A DNA stretch of 15,974 nt from assembly GCA_902570545.1 (NCBI GenBank), contig CACFYO010000019.1, forward strand, positions 1 to 15,974, written 5' to 3'. This DNA comes from an uncultured Pelagibacteraceae bacterium (GTDB taxonomy: Bacteria > Pseudomonadota > Alphaproteobacteria > Pelagibacterales > Pelagibacteraceae). Shown piece by piece: positions 9,042 through 14,822 of the stretch (the stretch's first letter is position 1; every line of letters begins with the position of its first letter). A program made the position numbers and the translations under genes. The notes beneath the pieces were generated by a model. It saw nothing but the letters and a program-made list of their open reading frames with translations. It ran no database searches and was not told the origin of the DNA.

Positions 9042-9064
9042 CTTTAGAATAATTATAATTAGTA
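9042..9064 (+). promoter_or_regulatory. Putative Irr operator before irr (copy 1 of a shared 23-bp element)
   Basis: The element begins CTTTAGAATAATTATAAT and ends directly at the irr ATG. It matches the element at 9576-9598 upstream of rubrerythrin at 20 of 23 positions. It contains a perfect TTTAGAA half-site followed three bases later by TTATAAT, 5 of 7 matching TTCTAAA, the inverted partner expected in Irr-type (iron control element) boxes as I recall them. It lies just downstream of the candidate irr -10 box, and also upstream of the candidate fabA -10, so one bound regulator could affect both directions. The regulator assignment is inference. Confidence 0.5.
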
Positions 9065-9493
9065 ATGACCTACGCAGAGCAATACATAGACAAATTAAGA
9101 AAATCAGGTCTAAGACCAACAAAACAGAGAATTAAAATTTGTGAAGTGTTGTTTGATGCCGAAAAGACTTTTCACTTTACAATTAAAGAACTGGTTAAAA
9201 TCATTGAAAATCAAGCAAATATTAAGGTTTCTTTAGCAACTGTTTACAACACTGTTCATGCATTTATGAAAAAGGGTTATTTAAAAGAGATACCACTAAA
9301 TGCTTCACAAAGTTATTACGATACAAATGTAACTCATCATCACCATTTCTTTGATGAAGAGGAAAATAAATTGATTGATATTCATCAAGATGATGTTGAT
9401 GAAGTTAATATTAAAAGAACTATCCCAGGAAAAAAAATAAGATCAGTAGAAGTTATCGCTAAAATTGTGAGTGATAATCAATCTCAAAAATAA
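9065..9493 (+). CDS. irr: Fur-family iron response regulator Irr
   Basis: Irr is the alphaproteobacterial Fur-family regulator that reports haem/iron status and controls iron-related genes. The 142-residue product has the winged-helix domain (GLRPTKQRIKICEVLF, 15-30; recognition helix VSLATVYNTVHAF, 55-67) and a dimerisation domain with a run of four histidines, H91-H94 (THHHHFF), matching the HHH haem/metal motif typical of Irr. It lacks the C-terminal CxxC zinc pairs of many Fur proteins and the N-terminal Cys-Pro haem motif of Bradyrhizobium Irr. The SYYDTN...HHHHFF...IDIH layout favours Irr over Fur, Zur or PerR. No Shine-Dalgarno site is seen; the putative operator runs right up to the ATG. 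Confidence 0.88.
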   Translation: MTYAEQYIDKLRKSGLRPTKQRIKICEVLFDAEKTFHFTIKELVKIIENQANIKVSLATVYNTVHAFMKKGYLKEIPLNASQSYYDTNVTHHHHFFDEEENKLIDIHQDDVDEVNIKRTIPGKKIRSVEVIAKIVSDNQSQK

Positions 9494-9530
9494 TTTAATA
9501 ATATCAATAGTTTAAATATTATATTATATT

Positions 9531-9540
9531 TATTCTAAAC
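9531..9540 (-). promoter_or_regulatory. Inverted TTTAGAA half-site upstream of the rubrerythrin -35 box
   Basis: TATTCTAAAC on the plus strand reads GTTTAGAATA on the minus strand, 9 of 10 identical to the first ten bases of the 9042 element. It lies just upstream of the -35 box, about 45 bp (near four helical turns) from the half-site at 9576, so the rubrerythrin promoter is flanked by two inverted half-sites. A single half-site can easily occur by chance in DNA this rich in A and T. Confidence 0.3.
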
Positions 9541-9542
9541 TG

Positions 9543-9572
9543 TTGACATATTAATATTCCTCTATATATAAA
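9543..9572 (+). promoter_or_regulatory. Rubrerythrin promoter (sigma-70-like)
   Basis: A perfect -35 box TTGACA at 9543-9548 is followed by TATATA at 9565-9570 (16-nt spacing) or TATAAA at 9567-9572 (18-nt spacing). This is the only near-consensus promoter seen in the window, so strong basal expression of rubrerythrin is likely. The predicted transcription start, near 9577-9580, falls at the beginning of the putative operator, an arrangement suited to repression. Confidence 0.7.
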
Positions 9573-9575
9573 CCA

Positions 9576-9598
9576 CTTTAGAATCATTATTAATAGTA
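9576..9598 (+). promoter_or_regulatory. Putative Irr operator at the rubrerythrin +1 region (copy 2 of the shared element)
   Basis: The element begins CTTTAGAATCATTATTAA and matches the copy before irr at 20 of 23 positions, differing at three single bases. TTTAGAA is followed three bases later by TTATTAA, 5 of 7 matching TTCTAAA. It starts 3 to 5 nt after the -10 box and ends in the Shine-Dalgarno AGGAG, so a bound protein would block transcription and its RNA copy would form the leader. Irr as the binding protein is inferred from the neighbouring irr gene and the half-site. Confidence 0.5.
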
Positions 9599-9602
9599 GG
9601 AG
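9598..9602 (+). promoter_or_regulatory. Strong Shine-Dalgarno site of rubrerythrin
   Basis: AGGAG lies 5 nt before the ATG at 9608. It is one of the few near-consensus ribosome sites in the window, which with the near-consensus promoter points to high rubrerythrin output. Confidence 0.8.
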
Positions 9603-9607
9603 TAAAT

Positions 9608-10024
9608 ATGTCATTAAAAGGTAGTAAAACAGAGGAAAATTTAAAAGAAGCATTTGCTGGAGAAAGCCAAGCAAATAGAAGATATCTTTATTTTGCTCAA
9701 AAAGCCGATGTTGAAGGCTTTAACGATGTAGCAGCGGTATTTAGATCAACAGCAGAAGGTGAAACTGGACATGCTCATGGTCACTTAGAATATTTAGAAG
9801 AAGTAGGTGATCCAGCAACTGGTAAACCAATTGGTGAAACAAAAGCCAATCTTGAGTCTGCAATTCAAGGTGAAACACATGAGTACACAGACATGTACCC
9901 TGGAATGGCTAAAACAGCTAGAGAAGAAGGTTTTGATGAAATAGCTGATTGGTTTGAGACTTTAGCAAAAGCTGAAAAATCACACGCTGGTAAATTTCAA
10001 AAGACTTTAGAAAGCATCGCTTAA
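9608..10024 (+). CDS. rbr: Rubrerythrin, ferritin-like diiron domain only (no rubredoxin domain)
   Basis: Rubrerythrins are cytoplasmic non-haem diiron proteins that reduce hydrogen peroxide. The 138-residue product holds the four-helix ferritin-like domain with all expected metal ligands: E19 (AGES), E52 and H55 (ETGH), E89 and E92 (GETHE), and E123 and H126 (EKSH). It stops where classical rubrerythrin (about 190 aa) continues into a rubredoxin domain, and has no cysteine at all, so electrons must come from another protein. The next two genes (a two-cluster Fe-S protein and DUF3501) are a known companion set for such short rubrerythrins in proteobacteria. It has a near-consensus promoter, a strong ribosome site and the putative Irr operator. 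Confidence 0.95.
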   Translation: MSLKGSKTEENLKEAFAGESQANRRYLYFAQKADVEGFNDVAAVFRSTAEGETGHAHGHLEYLEEVGDPATGKPIGETKANLESAIQGETHEYTDMYPGMAKTAREEGFDEIADWFETLAKAEKSHAGKFQKTLESIA

Positions 10025-10030
10025 ACAAAA

Positions 10031-10061
10031 TTTGTGGACGAAACCCCCTCCCGTCCACAAA
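10031..10061 (+). other. GC-rich intergenic hairpin with C-rich loop between rubrerythrin and the Fe-S gene
   Basis: TTTGTGGACG at 10031-10040 pairs perfectly with CGTCCACAAA at 10052-10061, a 10-bp stem around an 11-nt loop AAACCCCCTCC. It starts 7 nt after the rubrerythrin stop and is far richer in G and C than its surroundings. On the plus strand it is followed by A-rich sequence and not by a T run, so it is not a classical intrinsic terminator. It could protect the 3' end of rubrerythrin mRNA, be a partial terminator or processing site, or sense something. The loop includes CCTCC, the anti-Shine-Dalgarno sequence. Confidence 0.75.
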
Positions 10062-10082
10062 AACCACATTTATAAAAAATTT

Positions 10083-11408
10083 ATGAGTAAAGAAGGCGGC
10101 ACGCAAGCACCTACAAGACACCCATTAAAATTTAGAGATCCAGATTTTATAAATCCTGAAAAAATTGATCAGGAAATGAGAAGAGTATTTGATATCTGTC
10201 ATGGATGCAGAAGATGTTTTAATTTGTGTGATAGTTTTCCAAAATTATTTGACTTTATCGATGAAACTGAGGGTGGCGAAGTATCAGATCTTTCAAGTGA
10301 AAAGTTTAAACCTATTGTAGATGCTTGCACTTTATGTGACATGTGTTTTATGACTAAATGTCCTTATGTACCACCACACGAATTTGATTTGGATTTTCCT
10401 CATTTAATGTTGAGATATAGAACAGCCCAAAGAAAAAATGGTGATATTTCAAAAACTGCCAACCAATTAACCCAAATTGATAGAAATTCTAAAATAGGAA
10501 TATTTTTTAGCTTTTTTATTAATTGGATTACAAACGTTAAAAATAAATTTGCTAGAAAAGTTTTAGAATTTTTTACCGGAATAGACAAAAGAGTTATTTT
10601 ACCAAAATATAATAAAGAAACATTCGCAAATTATTTTCATAAATTTAAAAAAAATATTTTACCAAAACACAAAGAGAGAAAAGTTGTAATTTATTCCACA
10701 TGTTTTGTTAATTTTAATAAGAAAAAAACTGGAGAAGCAGCTTTAAAAGTACTTCATCATAATAATGTAGAAGTAGAGCACTCTTATGCAGGTTGTTGTG
10801 GTATGCCTTATCTGGAACAAGCGGATCTAGATCAAGTTACAAAGCAAGCAGAGTTAGTCTCTAGAGAATTAATCAAATATGTCGAAAAAGATTATAAAGT
10901 AGTAACCTTAACAGCAAGTTGTGGATTAATGTTAAAGTTCGAATGGCCATTATTAATGCCAAATGACGGAATAATTAAAAAACTTTCTCAAAATACTCTT
11001 GATATTGATGAATATGTTATGGATATTGCGAATAAAGAGGGTTTAGTTGATGGTTTGAAAGAAATTGATGGAGGAGTAACAGTTCATAATGCTTGTCATG
11101 CTAGAGCACAAAATATGGGTAATAAGGCAAGAGATATGCTTAAATTAATTCCAAATATTAAATTAGATGTTGTTGAAAGATGTGCAGGTCATGGAGGAAC
11201 CTTCGGTATTATGAAAGAAACTCATGATATAGCAAATAAGGTGGGCAAAACCACCGCAAGTACTGTTAAAAGAAAAAATAATAAATATATGGCTTCTGAC
11301 TGTCCATTGGCTGGTAAACACATCAAGCAGTTGGCTGATGATACAAACATAGCAAATGATGAAGCTGTGCATCCAATCGAGATAGTCTCAAAAAGTTATG
11401 GATTATAG
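10083..11408 (+). CDS. GlpC/HdrD-like iron-sulfur protein with two [4Fe-4S] sites and two CCG domains
   Basis: The 441-residue product is a soluble electron-transfer protein of the GlpC/heterodisulfide-reductase-D type. Two ferredoxin-like clusters are ligated by C39/C42/C45/C49 (CHGCRRCFNLC) and C82/C85/C88/C93 (CTLCDMCFMTKCP; the last spacing is four residues). Two cysteine-rich CCG domains follow: one with C207 and C238-C239 (GCCGMP), the second with C338 and CAGHGG (C367), where the usual second Cys is replaced. C280 and C407 are also present. The ATG at 10083 is chosen because MSKEGGTQAPTRHP aligns with family starts; an upstream TTG in frame lies inside the hairpin. There is no clear Shine-Dalgarno. 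The position after a rubredoxin-less rubrerythrin suggests it feeds electrons to it. It is not true GlpC, since no glpA or glpB is present. Confidence 0.85.
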   Translation: MSKEGGTQAPTRHPLKFRDPDFINPEKIDQEMRRVFDICHGCRRCFNLCDSFPKLFDFIDETEGGEVSDLSSEKFKPIVDACTLCDMCFMTKCPYVPPHEFDLDFPHLMLRYRTAQRKNGDISKTANQLTQIDRNSKIGIFFSFFINWITNVKNKFARKVLEFFTGIDKRVILPKYNKETFANYFHKFKKNILPKHKERKVVIYSTCFVNFNKKKTGEAALKVLHHNNVEVEHSYAGCCGMPYLEQADLDQVTKQAELVSRELIKYVEKDYKVVTLTASCGLMLKFEWPLLMPNDGIIKKLSQNTLDIDEYVMDIANKEGLVDGLKEIDGGVTVHNACHARAQNMGNKARDMLKLIPNIKLDVVERCAGHGGTFGIMKETHDIANKVGKTTASTVKRKNNKYMASDCPLAGKHIKQLADDTNIANDEAVHPIEIVSKSYGL

Positions 11409-11409
11409 A

Positions 11410-12003
11410 ATGTCAAAAGAACAAAAAAAAATTACAAAAGAAGATCTTTTACCTTTAGATGCATACATAAAAGTAAGAAGACAAATGAGAAAAGAATTAG
11501 TTGAATTTAAAAAGAATAGAAGAATTCTTTTAGGGCCTTATGCAACATTTTATTTTGAATGTTATGAAACAATGATAGCTCAGGTACAAGAAATGCTTTA
11601 CATCGAAAAGGGTGGAGATGAACAAGTTGCAGACGAACTTGCTGCATACAATCCTTTAATCCCAAATGGAAAAGAATTAGTTGCCACTTTAATGTTTGAG
11701 ATAGACAATCCTATAATTAGAGCAGAATTTCTTGGAAAGTTAGGTGGTGTTGAAAATAATATATTTATTAAAGTTGGAGATGAAAAAATTTATGCAACCC
11801 CTGAAATGGATGTTGATAGAACTTCAGATGATGGAAAAGCATCTTCGGTTCAGTTTATACATTTTCAATTTACAGATGACCAAGTAAATAAGTTCAAAGA
11901 CAAAAGCAATTCAATTGAAGTTGGTATTGATCATAAGGAGTATTCACACACAACTAAATTTTCGGAAGATAACATTAAAGCTCTTTCTGCAGATTTTAAT
12001 TAA
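11410..12003 (+). CDS. DUF3501 family protein
   Basis: The 197-residue product matches the DUF3501 family, whose function is unknown. Recognisable stretches are the N-terminal ITKEDLLPLDAYIKVRRQMRKE, the signature GPYATFYFECYETMIAQVQEML, and DELAAYNPLIPNGKELVATLMFEID. There is no signal peptide, transmembrane segment or metal-binding cysteine cluster (one Cys). An in-frame ATG at 11398 overlaps the preceding gene by 11 nt; the ATG at 11410, one base after that stop, is preferred because MSKEQKKITKEDLLPLD aligns with family N-termini. DUF3501 is commonly found next to a rubrerythrin and a GlpC-like Fe-S protein, so it probably belongs to the same pathway. Its last 8 bases overlap the convergent SH3 gene. 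Confidence 0.85.
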   Translation: MSKEQKKITKEDLLPLDAYIKVRRQMRKELVEFKKNRRILLGPYATFYFECYETMIAQVQEMLYIEKGGDEQVADELAAYNPLIPNGKELVATLMFEIDNPIIRAEFLGKLGGVENNIFIKVGDEKIYATPEMDVDRTSDDGKASSVQFIHFQFTDDQVNKFKDKSNSIEVGIDHKEYSHTTKFSEDNIKALSADFN

Positions 12004-12445
12004 CAATTCCCCAAATTTTTTCGTCTTTCACAATCCAACCTGAGAAATCACCAGTCTTAATATTACACCATTTTTCTTCACATTTAATAACCTTTAAAAG
12101 ACGACCCTCATCCAATTTAGCTAATGGTTTTGAGTATTTTGTTGGGTTTTTAAATAGAATTTTTTCAGATTTGGTGATTATTGAGCTTGAATTCCTCAAT
12201 TGTGAAATATGAATCCAACCACTATTTTTTTTATGGTCGATAACTCTTCTGAAATTTTCTTTTTTATCGATTACTTTCAGAGGTAACTCAATCTTTCTAT
12301 ATACATATTTAATTGGATAATCAAAGCTTGGACCGTATCTAACATTTACTTTTTTATTTTTTAACATAAGAAAATAATTATTTTCTTGAGCAATCGATGA
12401 AAATGGTAAAAGAAAAAGGAATAAAAGTATTAAATATTTTCGCAT
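11996..12445 (-). CDS. Secreted protein with two tandem bacterial SH3-like domains
   Basis: The 149-residue product has a signal peptide (MRKYLILLFLFLLPFSSIA, likely cleavage after A19), then two SH3-like repeats. The first (KKVNVRYGPSFDYPIKYVY... GWIHISQL) and the second (KILFKNPTKYSKPLAKLDEG... WCNIKTGDFSGWIVKDEKIWGI) show the NVR-x-GPS-x and GWI patterns of the SH3_3/SH3_4 families. These often bind peptidoglycan or act as periplasmic adaptors; the specific role is unknown. An ATG at 12451 is also in frame, but AAAGGA then sits against it with no spacing. With the ATG at 12445 the spacing is 5 nt, so this start is preferred. It overlaps the end of the E1-like gene by 16 nt. Confidence 0.8.
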   Translation of the reverse strand: MRKYLILLFLFLLPFSSIAQENNYFLMLKNKKVNVRYGPSFDYPIKYVYRKIELPLKVIDKKENFRRVIDHKKNSGWIHISQLRNSSSIITKSEKILFKNPTKYSKPLAKLDEGRLLKVIKCEEKWCNIKTGDFSGWIVKDEKIWGIVN

Positions 12446-13179
12446 ATACATCCTTTTCTTTTTTTAAATAATACTTTCCTAAATTTAAGATTTAATAAAT
12501 CTATTATCAAAATATGAGAATTTAAATTTTTACCAACATTTAAAATTGTCTTCAAAACCTCATTAGCTTGTAGGCTGCCTGTAATAACTGCAGTTGATCC
12601 CAATATACCATCTGTTTCACAATCCAAAACTCCCTCTGCTGGTTCTCCTTGGTAGAAACATTTTAAACAGGGACTTTTCTTTAAACTAAAATCAAATGTA
12701 AAAATATGTCCTTCAAATTTACTTATAGCTCCAATAATAAGTTTTTTTTTAAATTTTAACGAAAATTTATTTAAAAGAAATTTTGCTTTAAAATTATCTG
12801 TACCATCAACAATAACATCATACTGTTTAAGAATTTTTCCTAAATTTTTATCTTCTGCTTTAACTCTATATGTTTTTACTTTTACCTTTTTATTAATTTT
12901 ACTAATTTTTTTTTTTAAGATATTAACTTTATATTTTCCAACATCACCAGCAGTGAACATAACTTGTCGATGTAAATTTGATATACTCACTTTATCATGG
13001 TCCATTATACCAATTTCACCAATACCTGCTCTACAAAGTAAATCAATAATAGGTGTCCCTAAGCCACCACACCCAACAACTAAAACTTTAGCATTTTGAA
13101 TTTTCTTTTGACCTAAAACTCCAACTTTTTTTAAAATAATCTGTCTTGAATATCGCTCTAGGTCTTTGTTACTAAACAT
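12430..13179 (-). CDS. moeB: MoeB/ThiF/HesA-family E1-like adenylyltransferase
   Basis: These enzymes adenylate the C-terminal glycine of a ubiquitin-like sulfur carrier (MoaD for molybdopterin, ThiS for thiamine). The 249-residue product shows the N-terminal ERYSRQIILKKVGVLGQKKI, the nucleotide-binding GCGGLG at 36-41, DHDKVSISNLHRQ at 60-72, DGTDNF at 125-130 and a cysteine in DCETDGILGS (C187) at the usual E1-like catalytic site. Zinc ligands are C171/C174 (CLKC) and a C-terminal C244-x-C246 in place of the common C-x-x-C. No rhodanese domain follows. MoeB or ThiF cannot be decided from sequence alone; neither moaD nor thiS is nearby. It begins 3 nt after dut. Confidence 0.85.
   Translation of the reverse strand: MFSNKDLERYSRQIILKKVGVLGQKKIQNAKVLVVGCGGLGTPIIDLLCRAGIGEIGIMDHDKVSISNLHRQVMFTAGDVGKYKVNILKKKISKINKKVKVKTYRVKAEDKNLGKILKQYDVIVDGTDNFKAKFLLNKFSLKFKKKLIIGAISKFEGHIFTFDFSLKKSPCLKCFYQGEPAEGVLDCETDGILGSTAVITGSLQANEVLKTILNVGKNLNSHILIIDLLNLKFRKVLFKKRKGCICENI
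12451..12456 (-). promoter_or_regulatory. Shine-Dalgarno site that selects the SH3-protein start
   Basis: AAAGGA on the minus strand lies 5 nt before the ATG at 12445 and directly overlaps the alternative ATG at 12451, which argues for the downstream start. The site is inside the coding region of the upstream MoeB/ThiF-like gene. Confidence 0.65.
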
Positions 13180-13182
13180 TTA

Positions 13183-13620
13183 CTATTTACCAGTAGATCC
13201 AAATCCTCCAGACCCTCTGACTGTCTCTGGTAATTCATTTGTTTCTTCAATTTCTACTTTTAGAATAGGCATTAAAACCATTTGAGCAACTCTATCTTCA
13301 TCATTGACAGTAAATTCGTTTTTACCATGGTTAAATAAAATAATTTTTAGCTCTCCTCTATAATCACTATCAATTGTTCCCGGTGTATTTAGTACGCTAA
13401 TACTTGATTTTGCGGCAAGGCCAGATCTTGGTCTAATTTGAACCTCTGTATCTTCAGGAATTGCAATTGCAATACCTGTTGGTATCAATTTCGACTCATT
13501 TGGTTTGATTGTTATAGGTTCATCTATACATGCCATCAGATCCATACCCGAAGATCCACTAGTTTTGTAACTTGGAAGTTTTGCTTTTTGGTTAAGTCTC
13601 TTAAATAAAACCTTTACCAT
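13183..13620 (-). CDS. dut: Deoxyuridine 5'-triphosphate nucleotidohydrolase (dUTPase)
   Basis: dUTPase hydrolyses dUTP to dUMP and diphosphate, limiting uracil in DNA and feeding thymidylate synthesis. The 145-residue trimeric-type enzyme has all five motifs: SGMDLMA (24-30), PRSGLAAK (64-71), GTIDSDYRGE with the catalytic Asp (81-90), DRVAQMVLMP (109-118) and the flexible C-terminal RGSGGFGSTG (135-144). It lies 3 nt after the coaBC stop and 3 nt before the MoeB-like gene, so it is in the same transcript. A coaBC-dut pair is common in proteobacteria. Confidence 0.97.
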   Translation of the reverse strand: MVKVLFKRLNQKAKLPSYKTSGSSGMDLMACIDEPITIKPNESKLIPTGIAIAIPEDTEVQIRPRSGLAAKSSISVLNTPGTIDSDYRGELKIILFNHGKNEFTVNDEDRVAQMVLMPILKVEIEETNELPETVRGSGGFGSTGK

Positions 13621-13623
13621 TGA

Positions 13624-14814
13624 TTAATTAAGCTCAGAGATAACTCTATCCACTATCTCAGATGCTATTAAAGATTTGTTTTTCTTTAATAACTTTTCAC
13701 TTTCTTTATTTTTATAAAATATAGAAACTTCATTATCATCAGAGTCAAAACCTATTGTTTTATCAGAGATATCATTTGCAATAATCCAATCACAATTTTT
13801 TTGGTCTAGTTTTTTCTTCGAATTTATCTCAATATTTTGTGATTCTGCTGCAAATCCAATTGTAATTTTTGGTCTTAGTGAATTATGATTTGATACATTT
13901 GATAAAATATCAATATTTTTTTCTAACTTTAGATCTAAATTTTCACTTTTTTTAATTTTTTCACTATTAATCTCTTTAACTTTAAAATCAGCTACTGCTG
14001 CATTAAAAATAGCAACATCAGTTGGTAGATTGCTGAGAGTTTCCCTGAACATTTCTTCTGCAGTTTTAACTGAAATAAATTTTACTCCTTCAACTGGATC
14101 TAAATTTGTTTCTCCAGAAATAAGTGTTGTTTCAAAACCATTATCTCTTAATGATTTAGCTATTTCATAACCTTGTTTACCACTTGATTTATTAGTTATA
14201 AATCTTACCGGATCTATAAACTCTTTAGTAGGTCCAGCTGTAACTAATGCCTTATATTTTTTATTTTTTTCAATATTCTTAAAATAATTTTCTATATTCT
14301 CTAATATATATGAAGGTTCTGACATTTTGCCTTTTCCATACTCTCCACAAGCCATATCCCCAATTTCAGGGCCAATTATCTTATAACCGTAACTTTTTAA
14401 TTTTAATAAATTATCTTTAGTTGATTTGTGTTCCCACATTCTGACATTCATAGCTGGGACCAAAAACACTTGTTTATTAGACGCTAAGACGACAGTGCTA
14501 GCTAGGTCGTCGGTTAAACCATAACTTAATTTTGATATTGTATTTGCTGTTGCAGGCACAATTAAAATTAAATCTGCCCATCTAGAAAGTGAAATATGAT
14601 CCATTTCAGCTTCATTTTCTGCACTGAATATGTCTTCATATACTTTTTCCTGCGAAAGTGATGTAATAGAAAGAGGTGTAACAAAGTTTTTACCACTCTT
14701 TGTAAGTATTGTTTTAATACTTACATCTCTTTTTTTTAAACCTCTTATGACTTCTAAACTTTTGTAAGCAGATATTCCACCACATATGATTAGAAGTATT
14801 TTTTTATTTTTCAT
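13624..14814 (-). CDS. coaBC: Bifunctional phosphopantothenoylcysteine decarboxylase/phosphopantothenate-cysteine ligase
   Basis: CoaBC carries out two consecutive steps of coenzyme A synthesis: ligation of cysteine to 4'-phosphopantothenate and decarboxylation to 4'-phosphopantetheine. The 396-residue product has an N-terminal FMN-binding CoaC domain (1-180) with the catalytic H73 (MDHISLSRWAD), PAMN at 120-123 and the flap cysteine C156 (GDMACGEYGKGKM). The C-terminal CoaB domain begins at about 187, with ALVTAGPTKEFIDPVRFITN, SSGKQG (210-215), NAAVADF (271-277) and EKIKKSE holding the conserved lysines. CoA also supplies the ACP prosthetic group for the fab genes in this window. The start is 8 nt after ubiB. 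Confidence 0.97.
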   Translation of the reverse strand: MKNKKILLIICGGISAYKSLEVIRGLKKRDVSIKTILTKSGKNFVTPLSITSLSQEKVYEDIFSAENEAEMDHISLSRWADLILIVPATANTISKLSYGLTDDLASTVVLASNKQVFLVPAMNVRMWEHKSTKDNLLKLKSYGYKIIGPEIGDMACGEYGKGKMSEPSYILENIENYFKNIEKNKKYKALVTAGPTKEFIDPVRFITNKSSGKQGYEIAKSLRDNGFETTLISGETNLDPVEGVKFISVKTAEEMFRETLSNLPTDVAIFNAAVADFKVKEINSEKIKKSENLDLKLEKNIDILSNVSNHNSLRPKITIGFAAESQNIEINSKKKLDQKNCDWIIANDISDKTIGFDSDDNEVSIFYKNKESEKLLKKNKSLIASEIVDRVISELN

Positions 14815-14822
14815 GAGGAGAA

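Noticed and set aside
9494..9542. Terminator or small RNA after irr
   Set aside because: The stretch is AT-rich with only weak self-complementarity (for example around ATATTATAT). Apart from the half-site at 9531 nothing convincing was seen.
10031..10061. Intrinsic terminator after rubrerythrin
   Set aside because: The stem is strong but is followed by AACCACATTTATAAAA and not by a T run, so it lacks the classical terminator tail. It is reported as a hairpin of unknown role.
10032..10082. TTG in frame upstream of the Fe-S protein, adding 17 residues
   Set aside because: The TTG lies inside the hairpin stem, has no ribosome site, and the added residues (WTKPPPVHKNHIYKKF) do not resemble family N-termini, while MSKEGGTQAPTRHP does.
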